A DNA stretch of 64,000 bases from Streptomyces rishiriensis (GTDB lineage: Bacteria; Actinomycetota; Actinomycetes; Streptomycetales; Streptomycetaceae): the NCBI RefSeq assembly GCF_030815485.1, contig NZ_JAUSWV010000002.1:2418001-2482000 (forward strand). Reading direction: 5' to 3'. Below the pieces are notes generated by a model. The model had not been told where the DNA came from. It saw only the letters and a program-made list of their open reading frames with translations, and ran no database searches. The translations under genes were made by a program, and so were the position numbers. Shown piece by piece: positions 7,455 to 15,238 of this stretch (position 1 is its first letter; every line of letters begins with the position of its first letter).

Positions 7455-8816
7455 TCACACCGCGGGCACGCAGCGGCCGTCCTCCGTCCGGTACTGCCAC
7501 CGCGCGCCGTCGCTCACCAGTTCGCGCACCGCGTTCACGAAGCGGTCCACGTGCTCGTCCGGTGTCCCCGCGCCGAAGCTCACCCGGATCGCGTTGAGGG
7601 ACTTCTCGCCGGGAGCCGCCTCGGGGGCGCCGCACTCGCCCTGGCTCTGGGGCTCGCTGCCCAGCAGCGTGCGGACCAGCGGGTGGGCGCAGAAGAGGCC
7701 GTCGCGGACCCCGATGCCGTACTCGGCGGAGAGCGCGGCGGCGAAGTGGGAGCTGTTCCAGCCCTCGACGACGAAGGAGATCACGCCGACCCGCGGCGCG
7801 TCGTCGCCGAACAGCGACAGCACCTTCACCTGCGGCACTCCGGCCAGACCCTCCCGCACCTTCGCGATCAGGTACTCCTCCCGGGCGACCAGCCTGTCGA
7901 AGCCCGCCTCGGCGAGGGCCTTGCACGCCGAGGCGATGGAGTAGGCGCCGATCACGTTCGGGGAGCCGGCCTCGTGGCGGGCGGCGCTCTCGTGCCACTC
8001 CACGTCCACTCCCCCGTCCTCGCGCCGGGTGACCTTGCGGCTGGCGCCGCCGCCCGCGAGGTACGGGTCGGCCGCCACCAGCCAGTCCGCGCGGCCGGCC
8101 AGCACGCCGGAGCCGAAGGGCGCGTACAGCTTGTGACCGGAGAAGGCCACCCAGTCGACGTCCAGGTCCCGCACGGACACCGGGTGGTGCGGGGCCAGCT
8201 GGGCGGCGTCCAGGACGATCCGGGCGCCGTGCGCGTGCGCGGCGGCCGCCAGCTCGCGGACCGGCCACAGCTCGCCGGTGACGTTCGAGGCGCCGGTGAC
8301 GCAGACCAGGGCGGGGCCGTGGGGGTCACGGCCGGCCAGGGCCCGCTCCAGCGTCTCGACGGCCTGGCGCGGGGTGCGCGGGGCGTCGAGGTAGGTGACC
8401 CGCGCGTCCTGCCAGGGCAGCAGCGAGGCGTGGTGCTCCGTCTCGAAGACGAAGACCTCGCAGTCCGCGGGGAGGGCCCGCGCCAGCAGGTTGAGGGAGT
8501 CCGTCGTCGAGCGGGTGAAGACCAGCTGGTCGTCGGAGCGGCAGTCCAGGAACTCGGCCACCGTCCTGCGGGCGTTCTCGAAGAGGTCCGTGGACAGCTG
8601 CGAAAGGTAGCCGGCGCCCCGGTGGACGCTGCCGTAGTACGGGGCGTAGGCCGCCACGTCGTCCCAGACGCGCTGGAGGGCGGGGGCGCTGGCCGCGTAG
8701 TCGAGCGCGGCGTAGGCGACCTCGCCGCCCGTCACGAGCGGAACCGTGACATCACTGCCGAGAACGGGCAGCGGAGCACAAACGGTACGGGCGGCGGCAG
8801 CGGTGGAGACAGACAT
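7455..8816 (-). CDS. cysteine-desulfurase-like class V aminotransferase under SAM-IV riboswitch control
   Basis: The start was placed at the ATG at 8816 (453 residues), with GGGAG six bases upstream. The in-frame ATG at 8864 has no ribosome site. Fold-type I PLP motifs are present: THS-type segment FTRSTTDSLN, the aspartate in IVLDAAQLAPHH, and the Schiff-base lysine in FSGHKLYAPFG. A cysteine sits in the flexible loop (GLFCAHPLV), as in NifS/CsdA-type enzymes. The usual reaction would be beta- or gamma-elimination on a sulfur amino acid. The SAM-IV riboswitch in its leader (8996-9112) ties it to methionine/SAM supply, so the substrate may be other than cysteine. A second, different desulfurase is at 20008. 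Confidence 0.88.
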   Translation of the reverse strand: MSVSTAAAARTVCAPLPVLGSDVTVPLVTGGEVAYAALDYAASAPALQRVWDDVAAYAPYYGSVHRGAGYLSQLSTDLFENARRTVAEFLDCRSDDQLVFTRSTTDSLNLLARALPADCEVFVFETEHHASLLPWQDARVTYLDAPRTPRQAVETLERALAGRDPHGPALVCVTGASNVTGELWPVRELAAAAHAHGARIVLDAAQLAPHHPVSVRDLDVDWVAFSGHKLYAPFGSGVLAGRADWLVAADPYLAGGGASRKVTRREDGGVDVEWHESAARHEAGSPNVIGAYSIASACKALAEAGFDRLVAREEYLIAKVREGLAGVPQVKVLSLFGDDAPRVGVISFVVEGWNSSHFAAALSAEYGIGVRDGLFCAHPLVRTLLGSEPQSQGECGAPEAAPGEKSLNAIRVSFGAGTPDEHVDRFVNAVRELVSDGARWQYRTEDGRCVPAV

Positions 8817-8959
8817 GGGGAACTCCCGTGAGAGGCAAGGACGAACCACCGTGCGAGCGGGCATGGCTCGAGCACGGAGGAAGGTGAAAGGGGGTGCGGA
8901 GGCGGGGCTCTACGCCCTATCGCATTCGCTTGCTCACAGAAGGCTCCCTCGAACGACCA

Positions 8960-9000
8960 GGACCCCTGGTGGTGCTCACTCAGAAGAGTGCGAGGGGTCC
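8960..9000 (-). promoter_or_regulatory. candidate riboswitch expression-platform hairpin
   Basis: On the minus strand GGACCCCT (9000-8993) pairs with AGGGGTCC (8967-8960), enclosing a second stem CACTC/GAGTG. The first five bases are also the 3' end of the SAM-IV aptamer, so the two folds should compete. No U tract follows, so read-out may be translational or Rho-dependent. Confidence 0.5.
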
Positions 9001-9112
9001 GCGCTTGCCGTAGACCTCGCTGCCTACGGCCTGGTCTTCACCCGGGGCACCCCGCCACGGACGGAGGGTTGCCGGACAGTCGGCCGGGGCCTCATGACTG
9101 TCACTCATGACC
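8996..9112 (-). ncRNA. SAM-IV riboswitch
   Basis: The minus-strand leader of the aminotransferase gene reproduces the SAM-IV aptamer as I know it. A GGTC (9112-9109) closes stem P1 with GACC (9036-9033). A CCGGC stem leads into the core segment CGGCAACCC (9074-9066), then GGGTGCCCCGGGTGA. A six-base hairpin CCGTAG/CTACGG (9029-9009) is followed by the GCAAGCGC pseudoknot strand (9008-9001). SAM-IV RNAs are confined mostly to actinobacteria and shut down sulfur/methionine genes when S-adenosylmethionine is abundant. It ends about 180 bases ahead of the start codon at 8816. Confidence 0.9.
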
Positions 9113-9194
9113 TGGTACAGGAACGTACGTGAAGGGGGAGCCGCCCCGCAACCCGTGTCCGGATCGCGGGACGGCCGTCGGTGGTGCCGTGGCG

Positions 9195-10259
9195 CTACGC
9201 GTTGGTGGCGGCGACCCAGCGGTCCAGCGCCCGTTTGGCCGCACCCGAGTCGATCGACTCGGCCGCCCTGTCCATGCCGCCGCGCAGCTGCTCGGCAAGG
9301 GTCCCGGAGCCCGGCTCCAGGGCCACCAGCGCCGCCGCCGAGTTCAGGAGCACGGCGTCCCGCACCGGGCCGCTCTCGCCCTCCAGGAGGCGACGGGCGA
9401 CCTCCGCGTTGAACGACGGGTCCCCGCCCCGCAGGGCCTCGACCGGGACCAGCTCGAGCCCGACGTCGCGCGGATCGAAGGTCTCCTCGGTGACCTTGCC
9501 GTCACGGACGACCCACACATGGGACGTGGCCGTCGTGGTCAGCTCGTCGAGGCCGTCGTCACCCCGGAAGACCAGGGACGAGTTGCCGCGCTCGGCGAAG
9601 ACGCCCGCGACCACCGGCGCCATCCGCGGGTCCGCGACCCCGACCGCCTGGGCCCGCACCTTGGCGGGGTTGGTCAGCGGGCCGAGCACGTTGAACACCG
9701 TGCGGATGCCCAACTGACCGCGCGCGGCGCCCACATGACGCAGCGCCGGGTGGAACTTGATCGCGAAGCAGAAGGTGATCCCGGCCTCCTGGGCCACCTC
9801 GGCCACCCGGCGCGGGGTCAGCTCCAGATTGACGCCCAGCTTCTCCAGGACGTCCGAGGCGCCGGACGCGGAGGAGGCGGCCCGGTTGCCGTGCTTGACC
9901 ACCGTGGCGCCCGAGCCGGCCACGACGATCGCCGACATCGTGGAGATGTTGACCGTCTTCGCACCGTCGCCGCCCGTGCCGACGATGTCGACGGTCTGGC
10001 CGGGCACCTCGATCAGGTTGGCGTGCTCGTACATCGCCCGGACGAGCCCGTTGATCTCGGCGACGGTCTCACCCTTGGCCCGCAGCGCCACCACGAACCC
10101 GGCGATCTGCGCGTCGGTCGCCTCGCCGCGCATGATCCGGTCCAGCGCCCAGAAGGTGGCGTCGGCGTCCTGGTCGCGTCCGTACAGCAGACCGTTCAGC
10201 ACCTCGGGCCAGGAACGGCCCGCCGCGGTGTCGCCTCCAGCGGGGGTCACAGCGCTCAT
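9195..10259 (-). CDS. trpD: anthranilate phosphoribosyltransferase
   Basis: 354 residues, full length for TrpD, which joins anthranilate to phosphoribosyl pyrophosphate in tryptophan synthesis. The PRPP and metal site [14 protein letters not shown] is near residue 92. Other hallmarks are [18 protein letters not shown] (~120), the anthranilate-side segment FHPALRHVG, and [10 protein letters not shown]. The ATG at 10259 has AGGAG five bases upstream. It stands alone, away from other trp genes, with its own promoter (TAGGGT at 10327-10332) just after the qcrB terminator. In Streptomyces the trp genes are dispersed and a second trpD copy may exist elsewhere. Confidence 0.96.
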   Translation of the reverse strand: MSAVTPAGGDTAAGRSWPEVLNGLLYGRDQDADATFWALDRIMRGEATDAQIAGFVVALRAKGETVAEINGLVRAMYEHANLIEVPGQTVDIVGTGGDGAKTVNISTMSAIVVAGSGATVVKHGNRAASSASGASDVLEKLGVNLELTPRRVAEVAQEAGITFCFAIKFHPALRHVGAARGQLGIRTVFNVLGPLTNPAKVRAQAVGVADPRMAPVVAGVFAERGNSSLVFRGDDGLDELTTTATSHVWVVRDGKVTEETFDPRDVGLELVPVEALRGGDPSFNAEVARRLLEGESGPVRDAVLLNSAAALVALEPGSGTLAEQLRGGMDRAAESIDSGAAKRALDRWVAATNA

Positions 10260-10305
10260 AGCCGCTCCTGGGTGTGTCGTCGTGTGCGTCGGGTGCCGTC
10301 GTGCG

Positions 10306-10332
10306 CCTCGTCACGAGGTGCACCCCACCCTA
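10306..10332 (-). promoter_or_regulatory. trpD promoter with small palindrome
   Basis: On the minus strand a typical Streptomyces -10 box TAGGGT (10332-10327) lies between the qcrB terminator and trpD. Nine bases further on is the palindrome CCTCGT-G-ACGAGG (10318-10306), placed where the transcript should start, so it could be a repressor site or a small 5' hairpin. Confidence 0.45.
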
Positions 10333-10351
10333 TCCAGCCCGTGGGCACGGC

Positions 10352-10386
10352 AAAGGGCCCCGTCCGAAGACCGGACGGGGCCCTTT
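10352..10386 (-). terminator. strong terminator after qcrB
   Basis: A perfect 15-bp stem (AAAGGGCCCCGTCCG at 10352-10366 with its complement at 10372-10386) has a five-base loop and A/T-ended arms. It lies 27 bases beyond the qcrB stop, closes the qcr-cta operon and shields the trpD promoter. Confidence 0.85.
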
Positions 10387-10412
10387 CCTGCGGCGTGGCG
10401 ACGCCTCAGCGA

Positions 10413-12059
10413 TCAGTGGTGGCCGTGGCCGCTCGTGATCTCCTTGTACTCCTCCACGGTGGGCTTCGAAATCTGCTGGTCCTCACCGAAGTACGCGCCG
10501 CTGATCTTGGCGCGGAGCTTCTCCTTGCCCGTCACCTTGCGCTCGACGCCGTTCTCGTCGACGGCGGCGCCGATCGCGGCCGGCTCGTACTGCTCGTGCG
10601 CCGTGAGGGTGTGCAGCTGCTCCTGGCTGAGCGGCTCGTGGATCTCGATGAACTCACCGTGCGGCAGGCGCTTGATGGTGCCGGTCTCGCGACCGTGCAG
10701 CACCTTGTCCCGGTCCCGGCGCTGAAGGCCGAGGCAGATCCGCTTGGTGGCGATGTACGCGATGACCGGTCCGGCGATGAAGAAGATCCGGACGAACCAG
10801 GTGATCGAGTTGATCGACAGGTGGAAGTGGGTGGCCCAGAGGTCGTTGCCACCACCGACCAGCATGATCATGTACATCGTGACCCAGCCGACGCCCAGCG
10901 CGGTGCGCGTCGGGGCGTTGCGCGGCCGGTCCAGGATGTGGTGCTCGCGCTTGTCGCCCGTGACCCACGACTCGATGAACGGGTAGAGAGCGAGGATCGC
11001 GAGGAGGACACCGAACAGCACCAGCGGGATGAACACGCCCAGGACCAGGGTGTGGCCCCAGAGGTTGATCTCCCAGCCCGGCATGAAGCGGATCAGGCCC
11101 TCGGCGAAGCCCATGTACCAGTCGGGCTGGGCGCCGGTGGACACCTGGTCCGGACGGTAGGGGCCCATGGCCCAGATCGGGTTGATCTGCGCGATGCCCG
11201 CGATGACCGCGATGGCACCGAAGACCAGGAAGAAGAAGCCTCCGGCCTTGGCCATGTACACCGGCAGCAGCGGCATGCCGACGACGTTCTTGTTGCTCTT
11301 TCCGGGGCCCGCGAACTGCGTGTGCTTGTGGTAGAAGACCAGGATCAGGTGGCCGACCACCAGGCCGAGCATGATGCCCGGCAGCAGCAGGATGTGGATC
11401 GAGTAGAACCGCGCCACGAAGTCGTGACCGGGGAACTCCCCGCCGAACAGGAACATCGAGATGTACGTGCCGACGATGGGCATCGACAGGATCGCGCCCT
11501 GGGTGAAGCGGACACCGGTGCCGGAGAGCAGGTCGTCCGGGAGCGAGTAACCGGTGAAACCGGTGAACATGCCCAGGACGAACAGCAGGAATCCGAACAG
11601 CCAGTTGATCTCACGCGGCTTGCGGAACGCGCCCGTGAAGAACACCCGCATCATGTGCACGAACATGCCGGCGAGGAAGATCAGCGCCGCCCAGTGGTGG
11701 ATCTGCCGGATGAGCAGACCGCCGCGCACGTCGAAGGAGATGTGCAGCGTCGAGCTGAACGCCTCCGACATCAGCTGTCCCTGCAGCGGGACGTAGCTGC
11801 CGTGGTACTCCACCTCGTTCATCGACGGGTGGAAGAACAGCGTCAGGTACACACCCGTGAGGATGATGATGATGAAGCTGTAGAGGCAGATCTCACCCAG
11901 CATGAACGACCAGTGGTCGGGGAAGATCTTGCGCATGTTGGCCTTGGCGAGGGTGTAGATCCCCAGCCGGCCGTCGGCCCAGTCGGCGATCCGCTCGCCG
12001 GCCGGGGCCTTCCCGCGCTCGCGGGAGTCGTTGCTCTCGGTCTTGTCGTTGGTGCTCAT
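10413..12059 (-). CDS. qcrB: cytochrome bc1 (bcc) complex cytochrome b subunit
   Basis: 548 residues starting at the ATG at 12059, which overlaps the qcrA stop (ATGA). The longer open frame upstream is antisense-like noise inside qcrA. About eight membrane helices carry the four haem-b histidines in HHWAALIFLAGMFVHMM and HDFVARFYSIHILLLPG. The Qo-site region lies around the middle, and the C-terminal ~130-residue soluble extension ends in a His-rich tail, typical of actinobacterial QcrB. It oxidises menaquinol and passes electrons to QcrA/QcrC, then directly to the aa3 oxidase in a supercomplex. It is last in the minus-strand operon. Confidence 0.97.
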   Translation of the reverse strand: MSTNDKTESNDSRERGKAPAGERIADWADGRLGIYTLAKANMRKIFPDHWSFMLGEICLYSFIIIILTGVYLTLFFHPSMNEVEYHGSYVPLQGQLMSEAFSSTLHISFDVRGGLLIRQIHHWAALIFLAGMFVHMMRVFFTGAFRKPREINWLFGFLLFVLGMFTGFTGYSLPDDLLSGTGVRFTQGAILSMPIVGTYISMFLFGGEFPGHDFVARFYSIHILLLPGIMLGLVVGHLILVFYHKHTQFAGPGKSNKNVVGMPLLPVYMAKAGGFFFLVFGAIAVIAGIAQINPIWAMGPYRPDQVSTGAQPDWYMGFAEGLIRFMPGWEINLWGHTLVLGVFIPLVLFGVLLAILALYPFIESWVTGDKREHHILDRPRNAPTRTALGVGWVTMYMIMLVGGGNDLWATHFHLSINSITWFVRIFFIAGPVIAYIATKRICLGLQRRDRDKVLHGRETGTIKRLPHGEFIEIHEPLSQEQLHTLTAHEQYEPAAIGAAVDENGVERKVTGKEKLRAKISGAYFGEDQQISKPTVEEYKEITSGHGHH

Positions 12060-13117
12060 CCGCGCTCCCAGAAAGCAGGACCGACGGGCTCTTCGAAGTC
12101 GCCGAGCGCCTCGAGATAGCCCTCGTCGTTCACACCGATGCGCAGCTGCGGCAGGGCGTGGCCGGCGGGACCGAAGATCACTCGGGCACCGTCGGAGAGG
12201 TCGAAGGTGGACTGGTGGCAGGGGCACAGCACGTGGTGCGTCTGCTGCTCGTACAGGGAGATCGGGCAACCGACGTGGGTGCAGATCTTCGAGTACGCCA
12301 CGATGCCCTCGTGCGACCACTCGAGCTCGCGCTTGTCCTTGATGTTGTCCGGCTGGAGCCGGACGATCATCAGGGCCGCCTTGGCGATCTCGTTCTGGAA
12401 CTCCTCGTCGTGCTCCTCCAGGCCCTCGGGCTTGGCGAAGGTGAGCGAACCGACGGCGACGTCCGAGGGACGCAGCGGCTCGTTCGTGTTCATGTTGACG
12501 AGCAGCTTGCCCTTGGCCCACAGCGTGTGACGCAGCTTGTCCTCGGGCAGCGGCCCGAGGTCGCGCAGCAGCACGACACCGGACAGCGGCACCAGGGTGA
12601 GCGCGCCGAGCATCGTGTTGCGGATCAGCTTGCGACGGCCGAGCGCGGACTCCTTGGCGCCCTGCTTGAAGTCCGAGTGGACCTTCGCGCGGAGCTCGGG
12701 AGACGCGGCGATGGGGTGCCGCTCGTCGGCGACCTCGACGTCCGACATCAGGGTGCGGGCCCAGTGGACCGCGCCGGCGCCGATCGTGAACAGCGCCGTG
12801 CCCAGCGTCAGACCCAGCGCGAAGTTCAGCGCGCTGAGGTGGCCGATCGGGAACACGAAGATCGACCTGTCGGCGGGGATCGCCACGTACGAGGCGATGA
12901 AGCCGACCGTGGCGAGCATCGACAGCGTGAACAGGAACGCGACCGCACGCTCGGACCGCTTGGCGGCCCGCTCGTCGATGTCCTGGACACGGTGCTCGTG
13001 GGGCGGCAGACCGGGGTCCGCGAACGGGTTCTGCTCGTCCGCGACGCCTACGGCGCTGCCGTGCGCGTGGCCCTGCTCAACGGGCAGGTTCTCTTCTGGA
13101 ATGTCTTTGCTACTCAT
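12056..13117 (-). CDS. qcrA: Rieske iron-sulfur subunit of the bcc complex
   Basis: 353 residues with three N-terminal membrane helices (roughly residues 60-80, 90-115, 165-185), as in actinobacterial QcrA; most other bacteria have one. The [2Fe-2S] Rieske site is CTHVGC...CPCHQS near residues 290-310, with both Cys-His pairs intact, followed by FGPAGHALPQL. It shuttles electrons from menaquinol at QcrB to the diheme cytochrome QcrC. Both ends overlap neighbours by four bases (ATGA with qcrC at 13114-13117 and with qcrB at 12056-12059), so expression is tightly coupled. Confidence 0.97.
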   Translation of the reverse strand: MSSKDIPEENLPVEQGHAHGSAVGVADEQNPFADPGLPPHEHRVQDIDERAAKRSERAVAFLFTLSMLATVGFIASYVAIPADRSIFVFPIGHLSALNFALGLTLGTALFTIGAGAVHWARTLMSDVEVADERHPIAASPELRAKVHSDFKQGAKESALGRRKLIRNTMLGALTLVPLSGVVLLRDLGPLPEDKLRHTLWAKGKLLVNMNTNEPLRPSDVAVGSLTFAKPEGLEEHDEEFQNEIAKAALMIVRLQPDNIKDKRELEWSHEGIVAYSKICTHVGCPISLYEQQTHHVLCPCHQSTFDLSDGARVIFGPAGHALPQLRIGVNDEGYLEALGDFEEPVGPAFWERG

Positions 13118-13926
13118 GACTTCCTGGCCTTTGCGGTCCGAGCGGCGACCCAGACGGCGACCGCGATCAGGGCACCGAGACCGAAGATCCAGGCGAACAG
13201 GCCTTCACTGACCGGCCCGAGGCCGCCCAGCTCCAGACCGCCGGGGTTGTTCGTCTCGTCGCTGTTGACCGCGTGCAGGTACGCGATGATGTCCTTCTTG
13301 TTCTGCTCCGACAGGGTGGTGTCGGGGAAGGAAGGCATGTTCTGCGGGCCGGTCTGCATGGCCTCGTAGATGTGCTTCGGGTCCACGCCTTCGAGGGTCG
13401 GGGCGTACTTGCCCTTGGTGAGGGCACCGCCCTTGCCGGTGAAGTTGTGGCACTGCGCGCAGTTGGTGCGGAACAGCTCGCCACCCTTGGCGATGTCCGC
13501 GCCCTCCGGGCCGTACTCGGCGTCGGTCGGGACGGACGGGCCGGCGCCCAGGGAGGAGATGAACGCGGCGAGCTGGTCGATCTCGGCCTGCGAGTAGATG
13601 ACCTTCTTCTCGGGCACCTGGGGGCCCTGGGAAGTGGCCGCGGGCATGCGCCCGGTGCCGACCTGGAAGTCGACGGCCGCGGCGCCCACGCCGACCAGGC
13701 TCGGGCCGTCGGAGGTCCCCTGACCGCCGGTGCCGTGGCAGCTGGCGCAGCCAACGGCGTAGAGCTTCTTGCCCTCGTCGATGGCGAGGGACTGGGCGGT
13801 GTCGTCTGCCTGCGCCTTGCTCGCGGGCGCGAACGCGGCGTACAGCCCCCCGGTGGCCGCCAGCGCGAGGAGTAGGACGACGAGCGCCGCCAGCGGATGG
13901 CGTCGTCGTGCGGAGAGCTTTTTCAC
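13114..13926 (-). CDS. qcrC: diheme cytochrome c subunit of the bcc complex
   Basis: 270 residues from a GTG at 13926. A basic start and N-terminal signal-anchor helix are followed by two cytochrome c domains with CASCH (~residue 60) and CAQCH (~160). Methionine ligands are likely in the GRMPAATSQ and MPSFPDTTL segments. A C-terminal helix (FAWIFGLGALIAVAVW) anchors it in the membrane. In actinobacteria this fused diheme protein replaces soluble cytochrome c and hands electrons straight to CtaC of the aa3 oxidase. It overlaps qcrA by four bases. Confidence 0.97.
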   Translation of the reverse strand: MKKLSARRRHPLAALVVLLLALAATGGLYAAFAPASKAQADDTAQSLAIDEGKKLYAVGCASCHGTGGQGTSDGPSLVGVGAAAVDFQVGTGRMPAATSQGPQVPEKKVIYSQAEIDQLAAFISSLGAGPSVPTDAEYGPEGADIAKGGELFRTNCAQCHNFTGKGGALTKGKYAPTLEGVDPKHIYEAMQTGPQNMPSFPDTTLSEQNKKDIIAYLHAVNSDETNNPGGLELGGLGPVSEGLFAWIFGLGALIAVAVWVAARTAKARKS

Positions 13927-13991
13927 GGATTACCCCGGTGTCAGGATCTTCTGCGTCGATGCGTGGGATGTGCGGGAGCGAGCGTGCCCGG

Positions 13992-14612
13992 CTACTTGAT
14001 CATGTAGATCGTGGCGAAGAGGCCGATCCAGACGACATCGACGAAGTGCCAGTAGTAGGACACGACGATGGCCGCGGTCGCCTGCTCGTGGGTGAACCTC
14101 TTGGCCGCGTAGGTGCGTCCGAGGACGAACAGGAAGGCGATGAGGCCGCCCGTCACGTGCATGCCGTGGAAGCCGGTGGTCAGGTAGAACACCGAGCCGT
14201 ACGGGTCGGAGGAGAGCGAGAGCCCGTCCTTCTTCACCAGCTCCGTGTACTCGAAGATCTGACCGCCGATGAAGATCGCACCCATGATGAAGGTGACGAT
14301 GAACCACATCCTGAGCTTCTTCACGTCACCTCGCTCGGCGGCGAAGACGCCGAGCTGGCAGGTGAGCGAGGAGAGCACCAGGATCGTGGTGTTGGTGGCC
14401 GAGAACGGGAAGTTCAGGGCCTCGGCCATCTCCTTCCAGTGATCAGGACCCGTCACCGATCGCAGGGTGAAGTACATCGCGAAAAGGGCCGCGAAGAACA
14501 TCAGCTCGGAGCTCAGCCAGATGATGGTTCCGACGCTGGTGAGGTTCGGCCGATTGACCGACGGGTGCGCGTGCCCGGTATCTACTGTCGTTGCTGTCGC
14601 CACGACCGACAT
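13992..14612 (-). CDS. ctaE: cytochrome c oxidase subunit III
   Basis: 206 residues, five membrane helices, with the subunit III signatures [18 protein letters not shown] near the start, [10 protein letters not shown] and [15 protein letters not shown] near the end. It stabilises subunit I and the proton pathway of the aa3 oxidase. It is the first gene of the ctaE-qcrC-qcrA-qcrB operon and lies divergent from the receiver-like gene at 14791. No good ribosome site precedes the ATG at 14612. Instead a 19-bp palindrome covers the start codon (14604-14622), so the operon may be controlled there or transcribed nearly leaderless. Confidence 0.96.
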   Translation of the reverse strand: MSVVATATTVDTGHAHPSVNRPNLTSVGTIIWLSSELMFFAALFAMYFTLRSVTGPDHWKEMAEALNFPFSATNTTILVLSSLTCQLGVFAAERGDVKKLRMWFIVTFIMGAIFIGGQIFEYTELVKKDGLSLSSDPYGSVFYLTTGFHGMHVTGGLIAFLFVLGRTYAAKRFTHEQATAAIVVSYYWHFVDVVWIGLFATIYMIK

Positions 14613-14622
14613 TATGTCGGTC
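14604..14622. promoter_or_regulatory. 19-bp palindrome over the ctaE start codon
   Basis: GACCGACAT-T-ATGTCGGTC is a perfect inverted repeat with nine-base arms and one central base. It contains the ctaE start codon (14612-14610 on the minus strand) and lies just after the -10-like GATAAG (14632-14627). A dimeric repressor bound here would block transcription of the whole ctaE-qcrCAB operon. The coding sequence constrains one arm, so chance contributes somewhat. Confidence 0.5.
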
Positions 14623-14790
14623 CCTTATCCCGCCCTCACTCCGGGGGGTGCCGTTCGGAGTGTCCGCACCCTGTGTAGTGCCCGTATGGCCCATCGAAGT
14701 GGTGTTCCAAGCGGTGTTGACCACGAGTCCGAGGGAGTAGCATCCGCGGCATCGGTTCTGTCCGTACGACGCTGATGTCACGGAGGAAGC

Positions 14791-15195
14791 ATGCAGGCGA
14801 CCGCCACGGTGCTGGTCTACAGCGACGACGCCAACACCCGCGAGCAGGTCCGGCTCGCGACCGGGCGCAGGCCCGCGCCCGACGTCCCCGTGGTGGAGTT
14901 CCTGGAGTGCGCGACGGCTGCGGCGGTGCTGCGGGAGCTGGACAGGGGCGGCATCGACGTCGTCGTCCTGGACGGCGAGGCCGCACCCATGGGAGGCATG
15001 GGGCTGTGCCGGCAGATCAAGGACGAGATCTTCCGGTGTCCGCCGGTGCTTCTGCTCATCGGGCGGCCCCAGGACGCCTGGCTCGCCACCTGGAGCCGCG
15101 CCGACGCGGCTGTGACGCTGCCTGTGGAGCCCGTGGAGTTCGCTGCGGCCCTCGCGTCCCTGATGCGGCGCAAGAGCCTTCAGCAGAGCGCCTGA
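14791..15195 (+). CDS. degenerate response-regulator receiver-like protein
   Basis: 134 residues with a single receiver-like domain and no output domain. The acidic pair SDD (12-13) and the central aspartate in VVVLDGE (D61) are present. The usual Thr/Ser (here LLLIG) and the conserved Lys before Pro (here LPVEP) are absent, so normal phosphorylation is doubtful. It starts at ATG 14791 with GGAGG four bases upstream. It is divergent from the ctaE-qcr operon and sits between the two oxidase blocks, suggesting but not proving a link to respiration control. Confidence 0.75.
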   Translation: MQATATVLVYSDDANTREQVRLATGRRPAPDVPVVEFLECATAAAVLRELDRGGIDVVVLDGEAAPMGGMGLCRQIKDEIFRCPPVLLLIGRPQDAWLATWSRADAAVTLPVEPVEFAAALASLMRRKSLQQSA

Positions 15196-15238
15196 CGGCG
15201 GCTGAGGGGCGTGGGCTCCCCCGCGCCCCCGGCACTGC

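Noticed and set aside
8817..8864. N-terminal extension or leader peptide starting at ATG 8864
   Set aside because: It is in frame with the enzyme and has no ribosome site, while ATG 8816 has a well-spaced GGGAG.
9129..12119. A 996-residue open frame on the plus strand across trpD and qcrB
   Set aside because: It is antisense to two unmistakable genes. Long antisense frames arise in GC-rich codon-biased DNA, and the product is a His/Asp/Arg-rich nonsense sequence.
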